A DNA stretch of 64,000 nucleotides from Serratia liquefaciens ATCC 27592 (GTDB taxonomy: Bacteria; Pseudomonadota; Gammaproteobacteria; Enterobacterales; Enterobacteriaceae), in NCBI RefSeq assembly GCF_000422085.1, contig NC_021741.1, forward strand, positions 3,162,001 to 3,226,000, given 5' to 3'. Below are positions 18,169 to 29,843 of this stretch, piece by piece. Position numbers and translations under genes: made by a program. Below the pieces are notes generated by a model, which saw only the letters and a program-made list of their open reading frames with translations, was not told where the DNA came from and made no database searches. Within the stretch, counting starts at the first letter, position 1. Each line of letters starts with the position of its first letter.

Positions 18169-18173
18169 AAAGG

Positions 18174-18200
18174 TAAAGGTTTATCAAAACCTGCCGATAA
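18174..18200 (+). promoter_or_regulatory. Sigma-28 (FliA) promoter of flgMN
   Basis: The sequence TAAAGGTT-N11-GCCGATAA matches the FliA consensus with a perfect -10 and spacer. It sits 88 bases before the flgM start, consistent with the known class 3 promoter that lets FlgM respond to hook completion. Confidence 0.9.
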
Positions 18201-18288
18201 GAAAATCATAAGCAGACTTTTATTGGCCGCCAGGGCCACAAAATATCAGCCATTGCCTTCGCGGCGACGGCATCGATGGAGATTGACC

Positions 18289-18615
18289 ATGAGTATCGAT
18301 CGCACCCAGCGGCTGCAACCCGTTCCAACGGTGCAACCTCGTGAAACCGCGACTGAAAGCCCACTTCAGCCACGCAAAGCTGCCCAGACGGAAAACACCG
18401 TCAGCGGCACCCAGGTAAAATTGAGCGACGCGCAAGCGCGCCTGATGCAGCCGGGTACGCAAGATATTGATATGAATCGGGTGGACGCCATCAAGCAGGC
18501 GATCCGCAACGGCGAACTGAAAATGGATGCCGGGAAAATTGCCGATGCGCTACTGAAAGACGCGCAAAGCGATGCCCTGTGGATGGCTAACGGCCAGCAA
18601 ACGCCGGAGGCTTAA
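18289..18615 (+). CDS. flgM: FlgM, anti-sigma-28 factor
   Basis: FlgM holds FliA inactive until it is exported through the finished hook. I chose the ATG reading [12 protein letters not shown] because it has a GGAG site and matches the family start; longer in-frame extensions upstream look non-coding. The 108-residue product is slightly longer than in E. coli (97). The C-terminal FliA-binding helices contain [48 protein letters not shown]. Confidence 0.94.
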   Translation: MSIDRTQRLQPVPTVQPRETATESPLQPRKAAQTENTVSGTQVKLSDAQARLMQPGTQDIDMNRVDAIKQAIRNGELKMDAGKIADALLKDAQSDALWMANGQQTPEA

Positions 18616-18662
18616 CCCTCGGGTTAAACACCAAGGAATTCTTTGACAGGTGGTTATTCGTA

Positions 18663-19097
18663 ATGGAAAGTCTGGCGCAACTGATTGATAAGCTGTTGGA
18701 AACCCTGAATGCGCTGAGTACGGTGCTGACGGAAGAACATCATCTGCTCTGTTCGGGACAATTACCGGGCGTGGCGCTGCAACGCGCTACCGATGCCAAG
18801 AGCCAGTTGCTGGCCACGGTAAACTATCTGGAGCAGCAGCGGCTGAACCTGGAGCGCGCACAGGGGCAACAGGCACCCTATTCCGCGCACCCGCGCCTGG
18901 CGGACGGCTGGCAACGAGTACAAACGCTCAGCCAGCAGCTGCGGGAAAAAAACCAGCATAACGGCATGCTGCTCAATCAACAGATCGATCACAACGCTCA
19001 AGCGTTGGCGATCCTGAGCAAGCAAAACAAATCGCTCTACGGCCCGGATGGCCAGTCGCGCAATGCCAGCCTGCTGGGGCGAAAAATCGGCGTTTAA
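18663..19097 (+). CDS. flgN: FlgN, chaperone for FlgK and FlgL
   Basis: FlgN is a cytoplasmic export chaperone for the hook-filament junction proteins. The 144-residue helical protein (E. coli 138) has LIDKLLETLNALSTVLTEEHHLL at the N-terminus and NGMLLNQQIDHNAQALAILS in the C-terminal amphipathic substrate-binding region. It lies 47 bases after flgM and ends the plus-strand run. A hairpin (19115-19142) lies between it and the convergent umuC. Confidence 0.93.
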   Translation: MESLAQLIDKLLETLNALSTVLTEEHHLLCSGQLPGVALQRATDAKSQLLATVNYLEQQRLNLERAQGQQAPYSAHPRLADGWQRVQTLSQQLREKNQHNGMLLNQQIDHNAQALAILSKQNKSLYGPDGQSRNASLLGRKIGV

Positions 19098-19157
19098 TCA
19101 AAGAATGATTGTTGATCCACCTGAGCGGCTCAACCGGTGGATGATAAGACCCCAGGG

Positions 19158-20420
19158 CTATTTGACGAACGGCAGATCCGAGTACCTTGTGGTATAGCTG
19201 GGGGACAGCATTTCGCGTTTCATCGCCCAGCTTTTTTGGATCCCCTGCCCGGCAAACCACACCGTGCCCCGACCGGACTGATTAAGCCGATCAAGGGTCT
19301 GCATTAACTCACTGCTGTTAGGCCTGGGCTGGTGTTCATCAAACAAATTAAGCTGCGCCACCCCCTGGCTAAAGAAATCACTCAGCATCACACCGGCTTT
19401 CATATAGCGAAAATCGTCTTTCCAGATACGGTCAAGCGCACTGACAGCAACGCGAATAATGTCACGCGTATCGTTGGAAGGGATCGCCAGGCGCCCGCTG
19501 GCCTGAGGGCCGTAAAATGTTTCATTCTCGGCATGGGGACTGGTTCGCATAAAGACGCTGATCACACAGCAGAACTGCTTCTCTGCCCTGAGCTTTTCGG
19601 CTGCGCGTTCCGCATAGGTACAAATGGCCTGGCGCATATCTTGATAAGCCGTGATGCGATGACCAAATGAGCGGCTACAGATGATCTGCTGTTTGGTGGG
19701 CGCAAACTCATCCAAGGCCAAACAGGATTCGCCGCGCAATTCACGAACCGTACGTTCGAGTACCACATTAAAGTGTTTACGGATCACCCAGGTTGAACAG
19801 TCAGCAAGCTGTAGCGCCGTTTCGATCCCCATAAAGCTGAGCTTCTTGCCAATGCGGCGGCCCACGCCCCACACCTCGTCCACCGGCACTAACGCCAGCA
19901 GTTTTCGCAGGCGCTCAGGATCGGACAACTCAACAACGCCCCCCGTTTGACGCCACTTCTTTGCCGCAAAATTGGCGATCTTCGCCAGTGTCTTGGTTTG
20001 CGCGATCCCCACGCCAACGGTTAACCCGGTATTCTTTAACACCCGATCGCGCATTTGATGGCCAAAGGTGCTCAGCGGAAGGCTGCTACTCAGGCCAGAC
20101 ACATCGATAAAAGCTTCATCGATGGAGTATATCTCTACGACAGGGGCCATCTCGATTAGCGTCAGCATCACCCGATGGCTGAGATCGGCATAAAGCGTAT
20201 AATTCGAGCTAAAAACGCTGACCTGCTGGTGCCGTAATTGCTCTTTGATTTTGAAGTAAGGCGCCCCCATTTTGATGCCCAGCGCTTTGGCTTCCGCCGA
20301 AAGTGAAATAACGCATCCGTCATTGTTTGAAACGACGACGATCGGTTTGCCCTTAAGATCTGGCCGAAAAACAGTCTCGCAGGACGTGTAGAAGCTGTTG
20401 ACGTCAACAAGTGCGAACAT
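19158..20420 (-). CDS. umuC: UmuC, catalytic subunit of DNA polymerase V
   Basis: UmuC is the Y-family translesion polymerase that works with UmuD'2 and RecA. The 420-residue protein (E. coli 422) carries the palm carboxylates Asp6 (ALVDVNSFY), Asp101 and Glu102 (SIDEAFID), a helix-hairpin-helix region ([12 protein letters not shown]) and a little-finger domain. The C-terminal LNLFDEHQ resembles a beta-clamp motif. It overlaps umuD by 17 bases. Chromosomal umuDC between flgN and flhE interrupts an otherwise flagellar block. Confidence 0.95.
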   Translation of the reverse strand: MFALVDVNSFYTSCETVFRPDLKGKPIVVVSNNDGCVISLSAEAKALGIKMGAPYFKIKEQLRHQQVSVFSSNYTLYADLSHRVMLTLIEMAPVVEIYSIDEAFIDVSGLSSSLPLSTFGHQMRDRVLKNTGLTVGVGIAQTKTLAKIANFAAKKWRQTGGVVELSDPERLRKLLALVPVDEVWGVGRRIGKKLSFMGIETALQLADCSTWVIRKHFNVVLERTVRELRGESCLALDEFAPTKQQIICSRSFGHRITAYQDMRQAICTYAERAAEKLRAEKQFCCVISVFMRTSPHAENETFYGPQASGRLAIPSNDTRDIIRVAVSALDRIWKDDFRYMKAGVMLSDFFSQGVAQLNLFDEHQPRPNSSELMQTLDRLNQSGRGTVWFAGQGIQKSWAMKREMLSPSYTTRYSDLPFVK

Positions 20421-20838
20421 GTCGGTTTGATTTCAAGGTAAATGTCACAACGCCAAAGATTTCCAGCTCTTCTTCGGCCTGGAAAACGATCGGAGAATAA
20501 TCCGTATTATGAGGCACCAGCTGAATACGTGGATGGGTTTGCAGCTCCTTCACGGTAAATTCGCCGGCCACTGCCGCTATGACGATGTCGCCATGAACGG
20601 CGGTCAAGGAACGATCAACCACCAGTAAGTCACCGTGGCTGATACCTGCGCCGATCATCGAATCACCACTGACCCGGACAAAGTACGTCGCACTGGGGTG
20701 TTTCACCACCAGCTTATTCAGGTCGAGACTGTCTTCGACATAGTCCTGAGCCGGGCTGGGAAAACCGCAGGGGACTCGCTCCATAAAGAGGGGAAGTAAT
20801 AAACCGGGAGTGAGCTGACTGGGGTGAATAAACTGCAT
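20404..20838 (-). CDS. umuD: UmuD, SOS mutagenesis protein with self-cleaving protease domain
   Basis: After RecA-stimulated self-cleavage UmuD becomes UmuD', the partner of UmuC. The 144-residue protein shows every key site at the E. coli position: cleavage between Cys24 and Gly25 (RVPCGFPSP), nucleophile Ser60 (VSGDSM) and general base Lys97 (FTVKEL). A LexA box lies 19 bases before the start. The ribosome site is weak. Confidence 0.95.
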   Translation of the reverse strand: MQFIHPSQLTPGLLLPLFMERVPCGFPSPAQDYVEDSLDLNKLVVKHPSATYFVRVSGDSMIGAGISHGDLLVVDRSLTAVHGDIVIAAVAGEFTVKELQTHPRIQLVPHNTDYSPIVFQAEEELEIFGVVTFTLKSNRHVRTC

Positions 20839-20856
20839 AATGGCCGATCCGAATAA

Positions 20857-20872
20857 CTGTATTTATATACAG
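20857..20872 (-). promoter_or_regulatory. LexA (SOS) box of umuDC
   Basis: CTGTATTTATATACAG is a CTG-N10-CAG dyad with the expected AT alternation, very near the LexA consensus. It lies immediately upstream of umuD and should repress the umuDC operon until DNA damage. Confidence 0.92.
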
Positions 20873-20991
20873 TATCCATGATCGGCAGCAACGATCAAGC
20901 GGCATATAATAAAATTCCTGAAAGCAGTTGAAGCATCAGGCAATTTAAATTGGCCTACCTGCCCCGTGGCTAAACACGCTTTGGGGTAACG

Positions 20992-21031
20992 GAATAAAAC
21001 CAGGTCAAGGGCAACGGCCAGAGGAGCCTGG
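20992..21031 (-). terminator. Probable terminator after flhBAE
   Basis: Read on the minus strand, CCAGG and CCTGG pair around a loop containing a smaller GCCAG/CTGGC stem, and TTTTATT follows. It lies 18 bases beyond the flhE stop. The outer stem is only five pairs, so strength is uncertain. Confidence 0.5.
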
Positions 21032-21048
21032 CTTGTGTCGTTTTAGTT

Positions 21049-21452
21049 TTACTCGTAATTCACAATCACCTGATTGCTGATCACGCGCAGCGGCGGATTC
21101 AGACTACCGCGCGCCTGCACGTAATAAACAAAACGCAGTTCGGCGTTCGCCGGTTCCCCTTTCAGCCCGGTGCTGCTGCCGCTGCCACCGCCCAACACAA
21201 TGCAGCGCGTCAGGGTGCAAAGCTGCGCCTGCATGCCCGCCGGCTCATCGGCCAGCAGCCGGTAACGCCAACTTACGCTGGTGATGCGGGCATTGGCGTC
21301 CGGCAACGCATTGGGGGCGCGTAACCCCGGCGATTCCCCCCGCTCACCACCATATTCCAGCGTTGCGCCGACGCTGTCGGCTACCCAAGAACCGGATGCT
21401 GCCTGCACGCTCAACGGCGCTAACAGGCAAATTAACGCCAGACGGTGTTTCA

Positions 21453-21453
<1 letters not shown>
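21049..21453 (-). CDS. flhE: FlhE, periplasmic flagellar accessory protein
   Basis: FlhE is a small periplasmic protein that regulates proton leak through the flagellar export apparatus in enteric bacteria. The 134-residue protein (E. coli 130) has a signal peptide (MKHRLALICLLAPLSVQAASG). It retains family features such as SWVADSVGATLEYGGE, the CTLTRCIVLGGG Cys pair and the C-terminal NPPLRVISNQVIVNYE. Its start touches the flhA stop. Confidence 0.92.
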
Positions 21454-23523
<2,070 letters not shown>

Positions 23524-23531
<8 letters not shown>

Positions 23532-24675
23532 TTGTATTACTTTCTCCAGCAAAATCCAGTGCTTCCGGCACCGGTAAACGTTCAGGTTTTTTCGGGATCA
23601 GCCCCCCTTCGCGCCGCCAGCGTCGCAGCTGGTAAACCCAGGCCAATACTTCGGCCACGGCGGCATACAGGGTGGCGGGAATGTGTTGTCCAATCTCGCT
23701 GTGTCGATATAGAGCACGTGCCAGCGGCGGTGCTTCGAGCATGGGAATACGGTGTTCCGCCCCCAGTTCACGAATGCGCAGCGCAATTTCGCCGGCCCCC
23801 TTGGCCAGCACCTTCGGCGCACTCATGTTTTTATCGTTGTACTGCAGCGCGACGGCGTAATGCGTCGGGTTGGTCACAATGACGTCGGCCTTGGGGACGT
23901 CGGCCATCATTCGCCGCCGTGCAACGGCACGCTGTTGCTGTCGGATGCGCCCTTTAACGTGCGGGTCACCCTCCTGCTCCTTGAACTCGTCGCGGATGTC
24001 CTGCTTGGTCATCTTCAGCTTTTTGAAGTGGCTCCACAGTTGGTAAAACACGTCAAACGCCACCATCGGCGTCAGCCCGAGTACCACCAGCAGGCCGCAA
24101 AAGATGATCATTCGCAGCGCGTTACCCAGCGCATCGAGCGGCTGTTGCGTCACCAGATGCAGCATCGCTGCCCAGTTGTGCCACAGGTATAAACCGGTGA
24201 TCCACCCTACCAGCGTCGCCTTCAGGATGCCCTTCAACAGCTCCGCCAGCACCTGGCTGGAAAAGATGCGTTTCAGCCCGGACAGCGGGTTCATGCGCTT
24301 GAGATCGAACTTGAGCGATTTACCGCTCAGCAGCAGGCCGCCCAGCAGCATCGGCGCCGTCAGCGCTACCAGCGCCAACCCGGCCATGATCGGCAACAGC
24401 GCCCATACCGCCTGGCGTAACAACATCGCCAACTGGCGCAGCATCTGCTTGTCGTTACTGACCATGCCGTGGTCGAAATTCAGGCCCTGGGTCAGCATGG
24501 CCGCCAACTGTTGCGCCATGTTGCCGCCGGAAACCCAGATGATCGACAGGCCTGCCACCAGCATCAGCACCGACGTCAGCTCGCGGGAACGCGGGATCTG
24601 GCCATCTTCACGCGCCTTCTCCACCCTATGGGGCGTGGGGGCCTCGCTCTTTTCCAGATCGCTGTCTTCAGCCAC
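23524..24675 (-). CDS. flhB: FlhB, export switch protein
   Basis: FlhB sets substrate specificity of the export gate by self-cleavage. The 383-residue protein (E. coli 382) has the acidic N-terminal SDLEKSEAPTPHRVEKAREDGQIPRSREL and four membrane segments. The autocleavage motif NPTH appears in ADVIVTNPTHYAVALQY, and ALYRHSEIGQHIPATLYAAVAEVLAWVYQ follows. It heads the flhBAE operon. The 173-base gap before it contains a GGGGCGC palindrome. Confidence 0.97.
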
Positions 24676-24817
24676 GGGGCGGTTCCTGTGCCGGAGGGAA
24701 TAAAATTGCGGTCAGCATGCCAAAAAAATGCTGATTTCATTGGTGGAACAACGGGAGAAAAGGACGGTTATTTGCGGGATGGGGAAGATTGGGGACGCAG
24801 GATCAGTGCTGCCTGTC

Positions 24818-24841
24818 TGGGGCGCAACAAAATGCGCCCCA
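24818..24841. repeat. TGGGGCGC...GCGCCCCA palindrome after cheZ
   Basis: Perfect 8-bp arms surround AACAAAAT, 8 bases past the cheZ stop. There is no T-run on the cheZ strand. It belongs with the other GGGCGC-type intergenic palindromes of the window and may protect the che mRNA 3' end. Confidence 0.5.
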
Positions 24842-24848
24842 GGAGCTA

Positions 24849-25493
24849 TCAGAAACCCAGGCTGTCCAGAAGATCGTCCACCTGCGCCTGATTGGCGATA
24901 ACGCCGGCGCCATTCTGGTCGAGCTGCGGGCCATTGAGCAGGCTGTCGTTCGGTTTTTTCTCTTTCGCCGGTTGCTCAGGAATATTTTCCATCAGCACCA
25001 TCAGCAGCTGCTTTTCAATCTCCTGCACCACGTCCATCATGCGTTTGATCACCTGGCCGGTCAGATCCTGGAAATCCTGCGCCATCATGATTTCCAGCAG
25101 TTGGGCATTGGTGAACGCCGTATGCTCCGGCACCTGATCCAGGTACTGACGGGTATCGGTAACCAATTCACGGGCGTCGTCCAACTCTATCGGGTTGGCG
25201 AACCACTCGTCCCAACGGCCTTTCAATCCTTTGGCTTCGGACTCCAGCTGTGCCTGGCGCGGCTGCGCCGCTTCCACACAGTTCAACGCCCGTTCCGCCG
25301 CCTGCGCCGTCATGGTGACCACGTAATCAAGACGATCGCGTGCATCCGGGATTGCCTCTGCCGCCTGGGCGATCGCCTGATCGAGCCCCAGTTCGCGCAT
25401 GCTGTCGCGCAGCATCCGCGTCAGTTGGCCAATGCGCGAGATGATCTCCCCCGCGGTTGCCGCATCGCTGGCAGGCATTGGAATGTCTCTCAT
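24849..25493 (-). CDS. cheZ: CheZ, CheY-P phosphatase
   Basis: CheZ dephosphorylates CheY-P. The 214-residue helical protein matches the E. coli length. It contains the catalytic region around [25 protein letters not shown] (about 130-155), with the family's Gln inserted into the CheY active site, and the C-terminal CheY-binding helix [11 protein letters not shown]. It follows cheY by 12 bases and closes the receptor-che operon. Confidence 0.96.
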   Translation of the reverse strand: MRDIPMPASDAATAGEIISRIGQLTRMLRDSMRELGLDQAIAQAAEAIPDARDRLDYVVTMTAQAAERALNCVEAAQPRQAQLESEAKGLKGRWDEWFANPIELDDARELVTDTRQYLDQVPEHTAFTNAQLLEIMMAQDFQDLTGQVIKRMMDVVQEIEKQLLMVLMENIPEQPAKEKKPNDSLLNGPQLDQNGAGVIANQAQVDDLLDSLGF

Positions 25494-25505
25494 CGCCCTC
25501 TCTCC

Positions 25506-25910
<405 letters not shown>

Positions 25911-25965
25911 TTACCTAATCCAAACAACAGCCAGCCTCACGGCAGCTGTTCGCTATAACCCCCTA

Positions 25966-26169
25966 TATACCCTATGAATTTCGAGTTGCAGCCAGGCGAC
26001 CAGCTCGCTCATCCTCAGGAGCTTACTCAAGAAGTAAGTGACTGGGGTGAGCGACAAATCTGTCGGGAACAGATTTGAACGCTGCTTGCAGCGGCCCTGA
26101 AAGGGCAAGGACCATGGATGGGCCTTGTAAGCAGGTAACAACGCTGCGGCTCGAAAGGCGACGGGTATA
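25966..26169. repeat. ERIC element with a ~77-bp internal insertion
   Basis: The termini (TATACCC, GGGTATA) and core (CTCAGGAGCTTACTCAAG, AAGTAAGTGACTGGGG) are those of ERIC, but the element is about 204 bases instead of about 127. The extra bases lie to the right of the core, between TGAGCG and CAACGCTGCGG. They contain small stems (ACAAATCTGT...ACAGATTTG, GCTGCTTGCAGC). ERICs carrying an internal block of roughly 70 bases are a known variant. It lies within the che operon between cheB and cheY. Confidence 0.88.
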
Positions 26170-26183
26170 ATTAAGGGTAAAAA

Positions 26184-27233
26184 TCAAATACGCAGCGCCT
26201 GCCCACCGGCAATTTGCGCCAGCATGCGTTGGCTCATGCGCTCCAGTTCGACAACTTCATTCACCCCACCGGTGGCGATCGCCTCACGCGGCATGCCGAA
26301 CACCACACAGCTGGCCTCGTTTTGCGCCAGGGTGTAGGCACCGGCACGATGCATTTCCAACATGCCCGCCGCGCCGTCATTGCCCATGCCGGTCAGGATC
26401 ACGCCAACTGCATTTCGGCCGGCGTACTGCGCAACCGAGCGGAAAAGCACGTCTACCGATGGCCGGTGACGATTGACCGCCGGGCCGTCATGCAGCTTCA
26501 CCTGATAGTTGGCACCGCTGCGTGACAGTTCCATATGGCGATCGCCCGGTGCGATGTAGGCATGGCCCGGCAGCACGCGTTCGCCGTCCTCGGCCTCTTT
26601 CACCGTAATCTGGCACAGCTTGTTCAGCCGCTCGGCGAACGAGCGCGTAAACCCCGGCGGCATATGCTGGGTGATCAACAACGCCGGGCTGGTGGCCGGT
26701 AGCGGTTGCAGCACCTGCCGAATGGCTTCGGTGCCGCCGGTAGAGGCCCCGATGGCAATCAGTTTTTCGCTGCTCAACAGCGGCGTATGGCTGAGGATCG
26801 CCGGTGCAGGGCTGCTGGAGCGTTGCGGCAAGCGCGCCTTGGCCGCGGTGCGAATTTTTTCGGCTATCAGCTCGCTGTAGGCCAACATGCCTTCGCGGAT
26901 GCCAAGCTGCGGTTTGGTGACAAAATCCACCGCCCCCAGCTCCAGCGCGCGCAGCGTGATTTCCGACCCCTGGCCTGTCAGCGACGACACCATCACCACC
27001 GGCATCGGCCGCAAACGCATCAGTTTTTCGAGGAAGTCGAGGCCGTCCATGCGCGGCATTTCGACGTCCAGCGTCAGCACCTGCGGGTTAAACTTTTTGA
27101 TCAGATCGCGCGCGACCAGAGGGTCGGGCGCGCTCGCCACCATCTCCATATCGGGATGGCTGTTGACAATTTCGGTCATCAGCTGCCGCATCAGGGCCGA
27201 ATCGTCTACGCTCAATACTCTGATTTTATTCAT
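26184..27233 (-). CDS. cheB: CheB, receptor methylesterase / deamidase
   Basis: CheB removes methyl groups from chemoreceptors when phosphorylated by CheA. The 349-residue protein (E. coli 349) has a receiver domain (about 1-120, with Asp10, Asp11 and phosphoacceptor Asp56 in [12 protein letters not shown]). The esterase domain (about 155-345) has the Ser of IGASTGG, the His of [10 protein letters not shown] and the Asp of [10 protein letters not shown]. Its start overlaps the cheR stop by one base. Confidence 0.97.
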   Translation of the reverse strand: MNKIRVLSVDDSALMRQLMTEIVNSHPDMEMVASAPDPLVARDLIKKFNPQVLTLDVEMPRMDGLDFLEKLMRLRPMPVVMVSSLTGQGSEITLRALELGAVDFVTKPQLGIREGMLAYSELIAEKIRTAAKARLPQRSSSPAPAILSHTPLLSSEKLIAIGASTGGTEAIRQVLQPLPATSPALLITQHMPPGFTRSFAERLNKLCQITVKEAEDGERVLPGHAYIAPGDRHMELSRSGANYQVKLHDGPAVNRHRPSVDVLFRSVAQYAGRNAVGVILTGMGNDGAAGMLEMHRAGAYTLAQNEASCVVFGMPREAIATGGVNEVVELERMSQRMLAQIAGGQALRI

Positions 27234-28105
27234 TACCTCTCCTTGGTCAGGCCATACACGGTCTGCCCACGCAAGTAGAAATCCCGGCTGATCTGGCTGA
27301 AATTCTCGGAGTGGCCGGCAAACATCAGGCCCCCCGGTTTAAGCAAGGGCACGAAGCGGCGCAGAATGCGCTCCTGTGTCGCCTTATCGAAATAGATCAT
27401 CACGTTGCGACAGAAAATAGCGTCGAATTGCCCCGGCAACGCCCACTCTGGCGCCAACAGGTTGAGCGTCTGAAAATTCACCCTCCCCGCCAGCTCCGGC
27501 CGCACCCGCACCAACCCCTGATGCGGGCCGGTGCCGCGCAGGAAATAACGCTGCATCTGCGCCGGCGTCAGGGTACGCAGATCTTCCTGGCGATAAACGC
27601 CCGCTTCCGCTTTCTCCAGCACCTGGGTATCGATATCGCTGGCCCATACCTGGCAGCCGGTGGCGCGCTGCCCGAGCACCTCACTTAAGGTGATGGCAAT
27701 CGAATAAGGCTCTTCGCCGGTCGAGGCCGCCGTGCTCCACACGCTGTAGCCGTTCGGCCGCTGACGCGCGTGCTCCGCCAGGATCGGGAAGTGATGCGCT
27801 TCGCGGAAAAACGCCGTCAGGTTGGTGGTCAGGGCATTGATAAACGCCTGCCATTCGGCGCTGTTAGGATCGCTTTCCAGCAGCGCCAAATAATCGCCAA
27901 AGTCGTTCAGGCCCAGCAGCCGCAGGCGTCGCACCAGGCGGTTATAAACCATCTCGCGCTTGTGCTCTGCCAGCACGATGCCGGCACGCTGATAAATCAG
28001 TTGGCTGATGCGACGAAAATGCACGTCCAGCAACGGCAGGCGCTGCACCATCTGCGTCAACAATGTCGCAGGGTCTCTGTTAGGGTTCGACGGCGCCGGC
28101 TTCAT
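27233..28105 (-). CDS. cheR: CheR, chemoreceptor methyltransferase
   Basis: CheR methylates receptor glutamates using SAM. The 290-residue protein (E. coli 286) has the helical N-domain ([33 protein letters not shown]) and the SAM-binding C-domain ([42 protein letters not shown]). A beta-subdomain docks the receptor pentapeptide. It lies 28 bases after the tap-like receptor. Confidence 0.97.
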   Translation of the reverse strand: MKPAPSNPNRDPATLLTQMVQRLPLLDVHFRRISQLIYQRAGIVLAEHKREMVYNRLVRRLRLLGLNDFGDYLALLESDPNSAEWQAFINALTTNLTAFFREAHHFPILAEHARQRPNGYSVWSTAASTGEEPYSIAITLSEVLGQRATGCQVWASDIDTQVLEKAEAGVYRQEDLRTLTPAQMQRYFLRGTGPHQGLVRVRPELAGRVNFQTLNLLAPEWALPGQFDAIFCRNVMIYFDKATQERILRRFVPLLKPGGLMFAGHSENFSQISRDFYLRGQTVYGLTKER

Positions 28106-28133
28106 GCCATATCACTCAAAAAAAACGGGCTGC

Positions 28134-29759
28134 TTATGCGGTTTGACAATCTGGGGCTTCCTTTACCACGGGTGAAACTGCGTCTTGATGGTTGGCCTGC
28201 GCGGTGAAGTTATCGTCCGCCAGGCGGAATACCGACACCGCATCGGCCAGGGTAATCGCCTGATCCTCCAGTGCGGTGGCCGCCGAGGCGGCTTCTTCTA
28301 CCAGCGCGGCGTTCTGCTGGGTTACCTGATCCATTTGGGTCACGGCCTGCGTGACCTGTTCAATGCCGCGGCTTTGTTCGTCGGACGCCGAGGCGATTTC
28401 GCCCATGATGTCGGTAACCCGAGTGACCGAACGGACGATGTCCTGCATGGTGGCACCGGAGTTTTCAACCAGCACCGAACCTTGCTTGACCCGGCTGACC
28501 GATTCGTCGATCAGACCTTTGATTTCTTTTGCCGCCTGGGCGCTGCGCTGTGCCAGATTACGCACTTCACCCGCCACCACCGCAAAACCTCGCCCCTGCT
28601 CACCGGCACGCGCCGCTTCGACCGCCGCGTTCAATGCCAGGATATTGGTCTGGAAGGCAATGCCGTCGATAACGCTGGTAATAGCGCCAATCTTCTGCGA
28701 ACTGTTGGCAATATCATGCATGGTGGTCACCACGTCGCCCGCCAGTTCGCCGCCCTTGGCTGCGGTGGTAGAGGCGTCACGCGCCAGCTGAGAGGCCTGA
28801 CGTGCGTTATCAGCGTTCTGTTTCACCGTCGCGGTCAACTGTTCCATGCTGGCGGCCGTTTCTTCCAGCGAGGCGGCCTGCTGCTCGGTGCGGGAAGAGA
28901 GATCGTTGTTGCCTTCGGAGATTTCCTGCAGGCCAATCAGGATCGACTCGGCACCGTCACGTACCGCACCAACGGTGCCGATCAGCGACTGCTGCATGCG
29001 CTGTAAACTGGCGAACAGCTGGCTGATCTCATTGCGGCCATACACCTGAATCGGCGTGGCCAGATCGCCGGCTGCAATGCGGTCAAAATGACTGCGCATA
29101 ATGTTCAGCGGCTGCACCAGCATATTGCGTAACCACCACATGGCGCTGCCGGTCACCACCAGCAACATCAGTACCGCACCGGCCACCAGCCAACCGGACA
29201 GGGTGAAGGATTGCTGATTCGCCGCATTGGCTTCGCTCACGTTGGCGTTTACCAACTGCAGATACTGGACAAAATCCGCTTCAAACAGATCCTGAGTTTT
29301 CTGCGTCGGCTGGTCCATAAAGGCCTGCAGCCGATCGTTTTCCAGGAAACCGATCAGCTCACGTAACGCGCTGCGCAACCGGTCGTAACTGGCTTTGGTG
29401 GTTTCGGTCAGCTGCTGTTCCTGCTCGCTGTTACGCGGCACGGCCAGGAACTGGTTGAAATAGAGGTCGGCTTTCTGCAGCGAACTGCGCGCGTTGCCCA
29501 TCAAGGCATTGACCTGATCCTGCGGCAGTTTGAGCGCCGCACGGGTCCCGGCACGGTTCAGCGTATTGCGGGCCTGCAGCAGGGAAACCCAGCTCAGGCT
29601 GAGGGCGTCGCGCTGTTGGCTGCCGAGGGTGATCAGGTTCAGATTGTGGTTATCGGAACGGAAAGCGGTGTACGACAAGCCGCTGGTGGCCAACTGCATA
29701 ACACAAAAAGTCATCAACAACAGAAACAAGCTGGTAGAGACGCGGATTCGGTTAAACAC
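28134..29759 (-). CDS. tap: Tap-like methyl-accepting chemotaxis receptor
   Basis: This is a transmembrane chemoreceptor of 541 residues. It has a membrane segment at about 8-30, a periplasmic four-helix ligand domain, a second membrane segment near 190-212, HAMP, then the signalling rod with the conserved hairpin ([28 protein letters not shown]). The N-terminus MFNRIRVSTSLFLLL and the HAMP-adjacent YGRNEI follow E. coli Tap (dipeptide sensor). As in Tap, the C-terminus lacks the NWETF tether used by CheR and CheB. The ligand is not provable from sequence. It lies 84 bases after the tsr-like gene. Confidence 0.85.
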   Translation of the reverse strand: MFNRIRVSTSLFLLLMTFCVMQLATSGLSYTAFRSDNHNLNLITLGSQQRDALSLSWVSLLQARNTLNRAGTRAALKLPQDQVNALMGNARSSLQKADLYFNQFLAVPRNSEQEQQLTETTKASYDRLRSALRELIGFLENDRLQAFMDQPTQKTQDLFEADFVQYLQLVNANVSEANAANQQSFTLSGWLVAGAVLMLLVVTGSAMWWLRNMLVQPLNIMRSHFDRIAAGDLATPIQVYGRNEISQLFASLQRMQQSLIGTVGAVRDGAESILIGLQEISEGNNDLSSRTEQQAASLEETAASMEQLTATVKQNADNARQASQLARDASTTAAKGGELAGDVVTTMHDIANSSQKIGAITSVIDGIAFQTNILALNAAVEAARAGEQGRGFAVVAGEVRNLAQRSAQAAKEIKGLIDESVSRVKQGSVLVENSGATMQDIVRSVTRVTDIMGEIASASDEQSRGIEQVTQAVTQMDQVTQQNAALVEEAASAATALEDQAITLADAVSVFRLADDNFTAQANHQDAVSPVVKEAPDCQTA

Positions 29760-29843
29760 TATGAACCTCCTTGCAGCCGGCCGAGGGCCAGCTTACGACG
29801 GGGAATCGGCCTCCCCCGGGAATGCAGGGAGGCCCAATGCCGG

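Noticed and set aside
19115..19142. Intrinsic terminator between flgN and umuC
   Set aside because: The hairpin ATCCACC...GGTGGAT is real but neither strand has a U-tract after it, so the terminator label is not supported.
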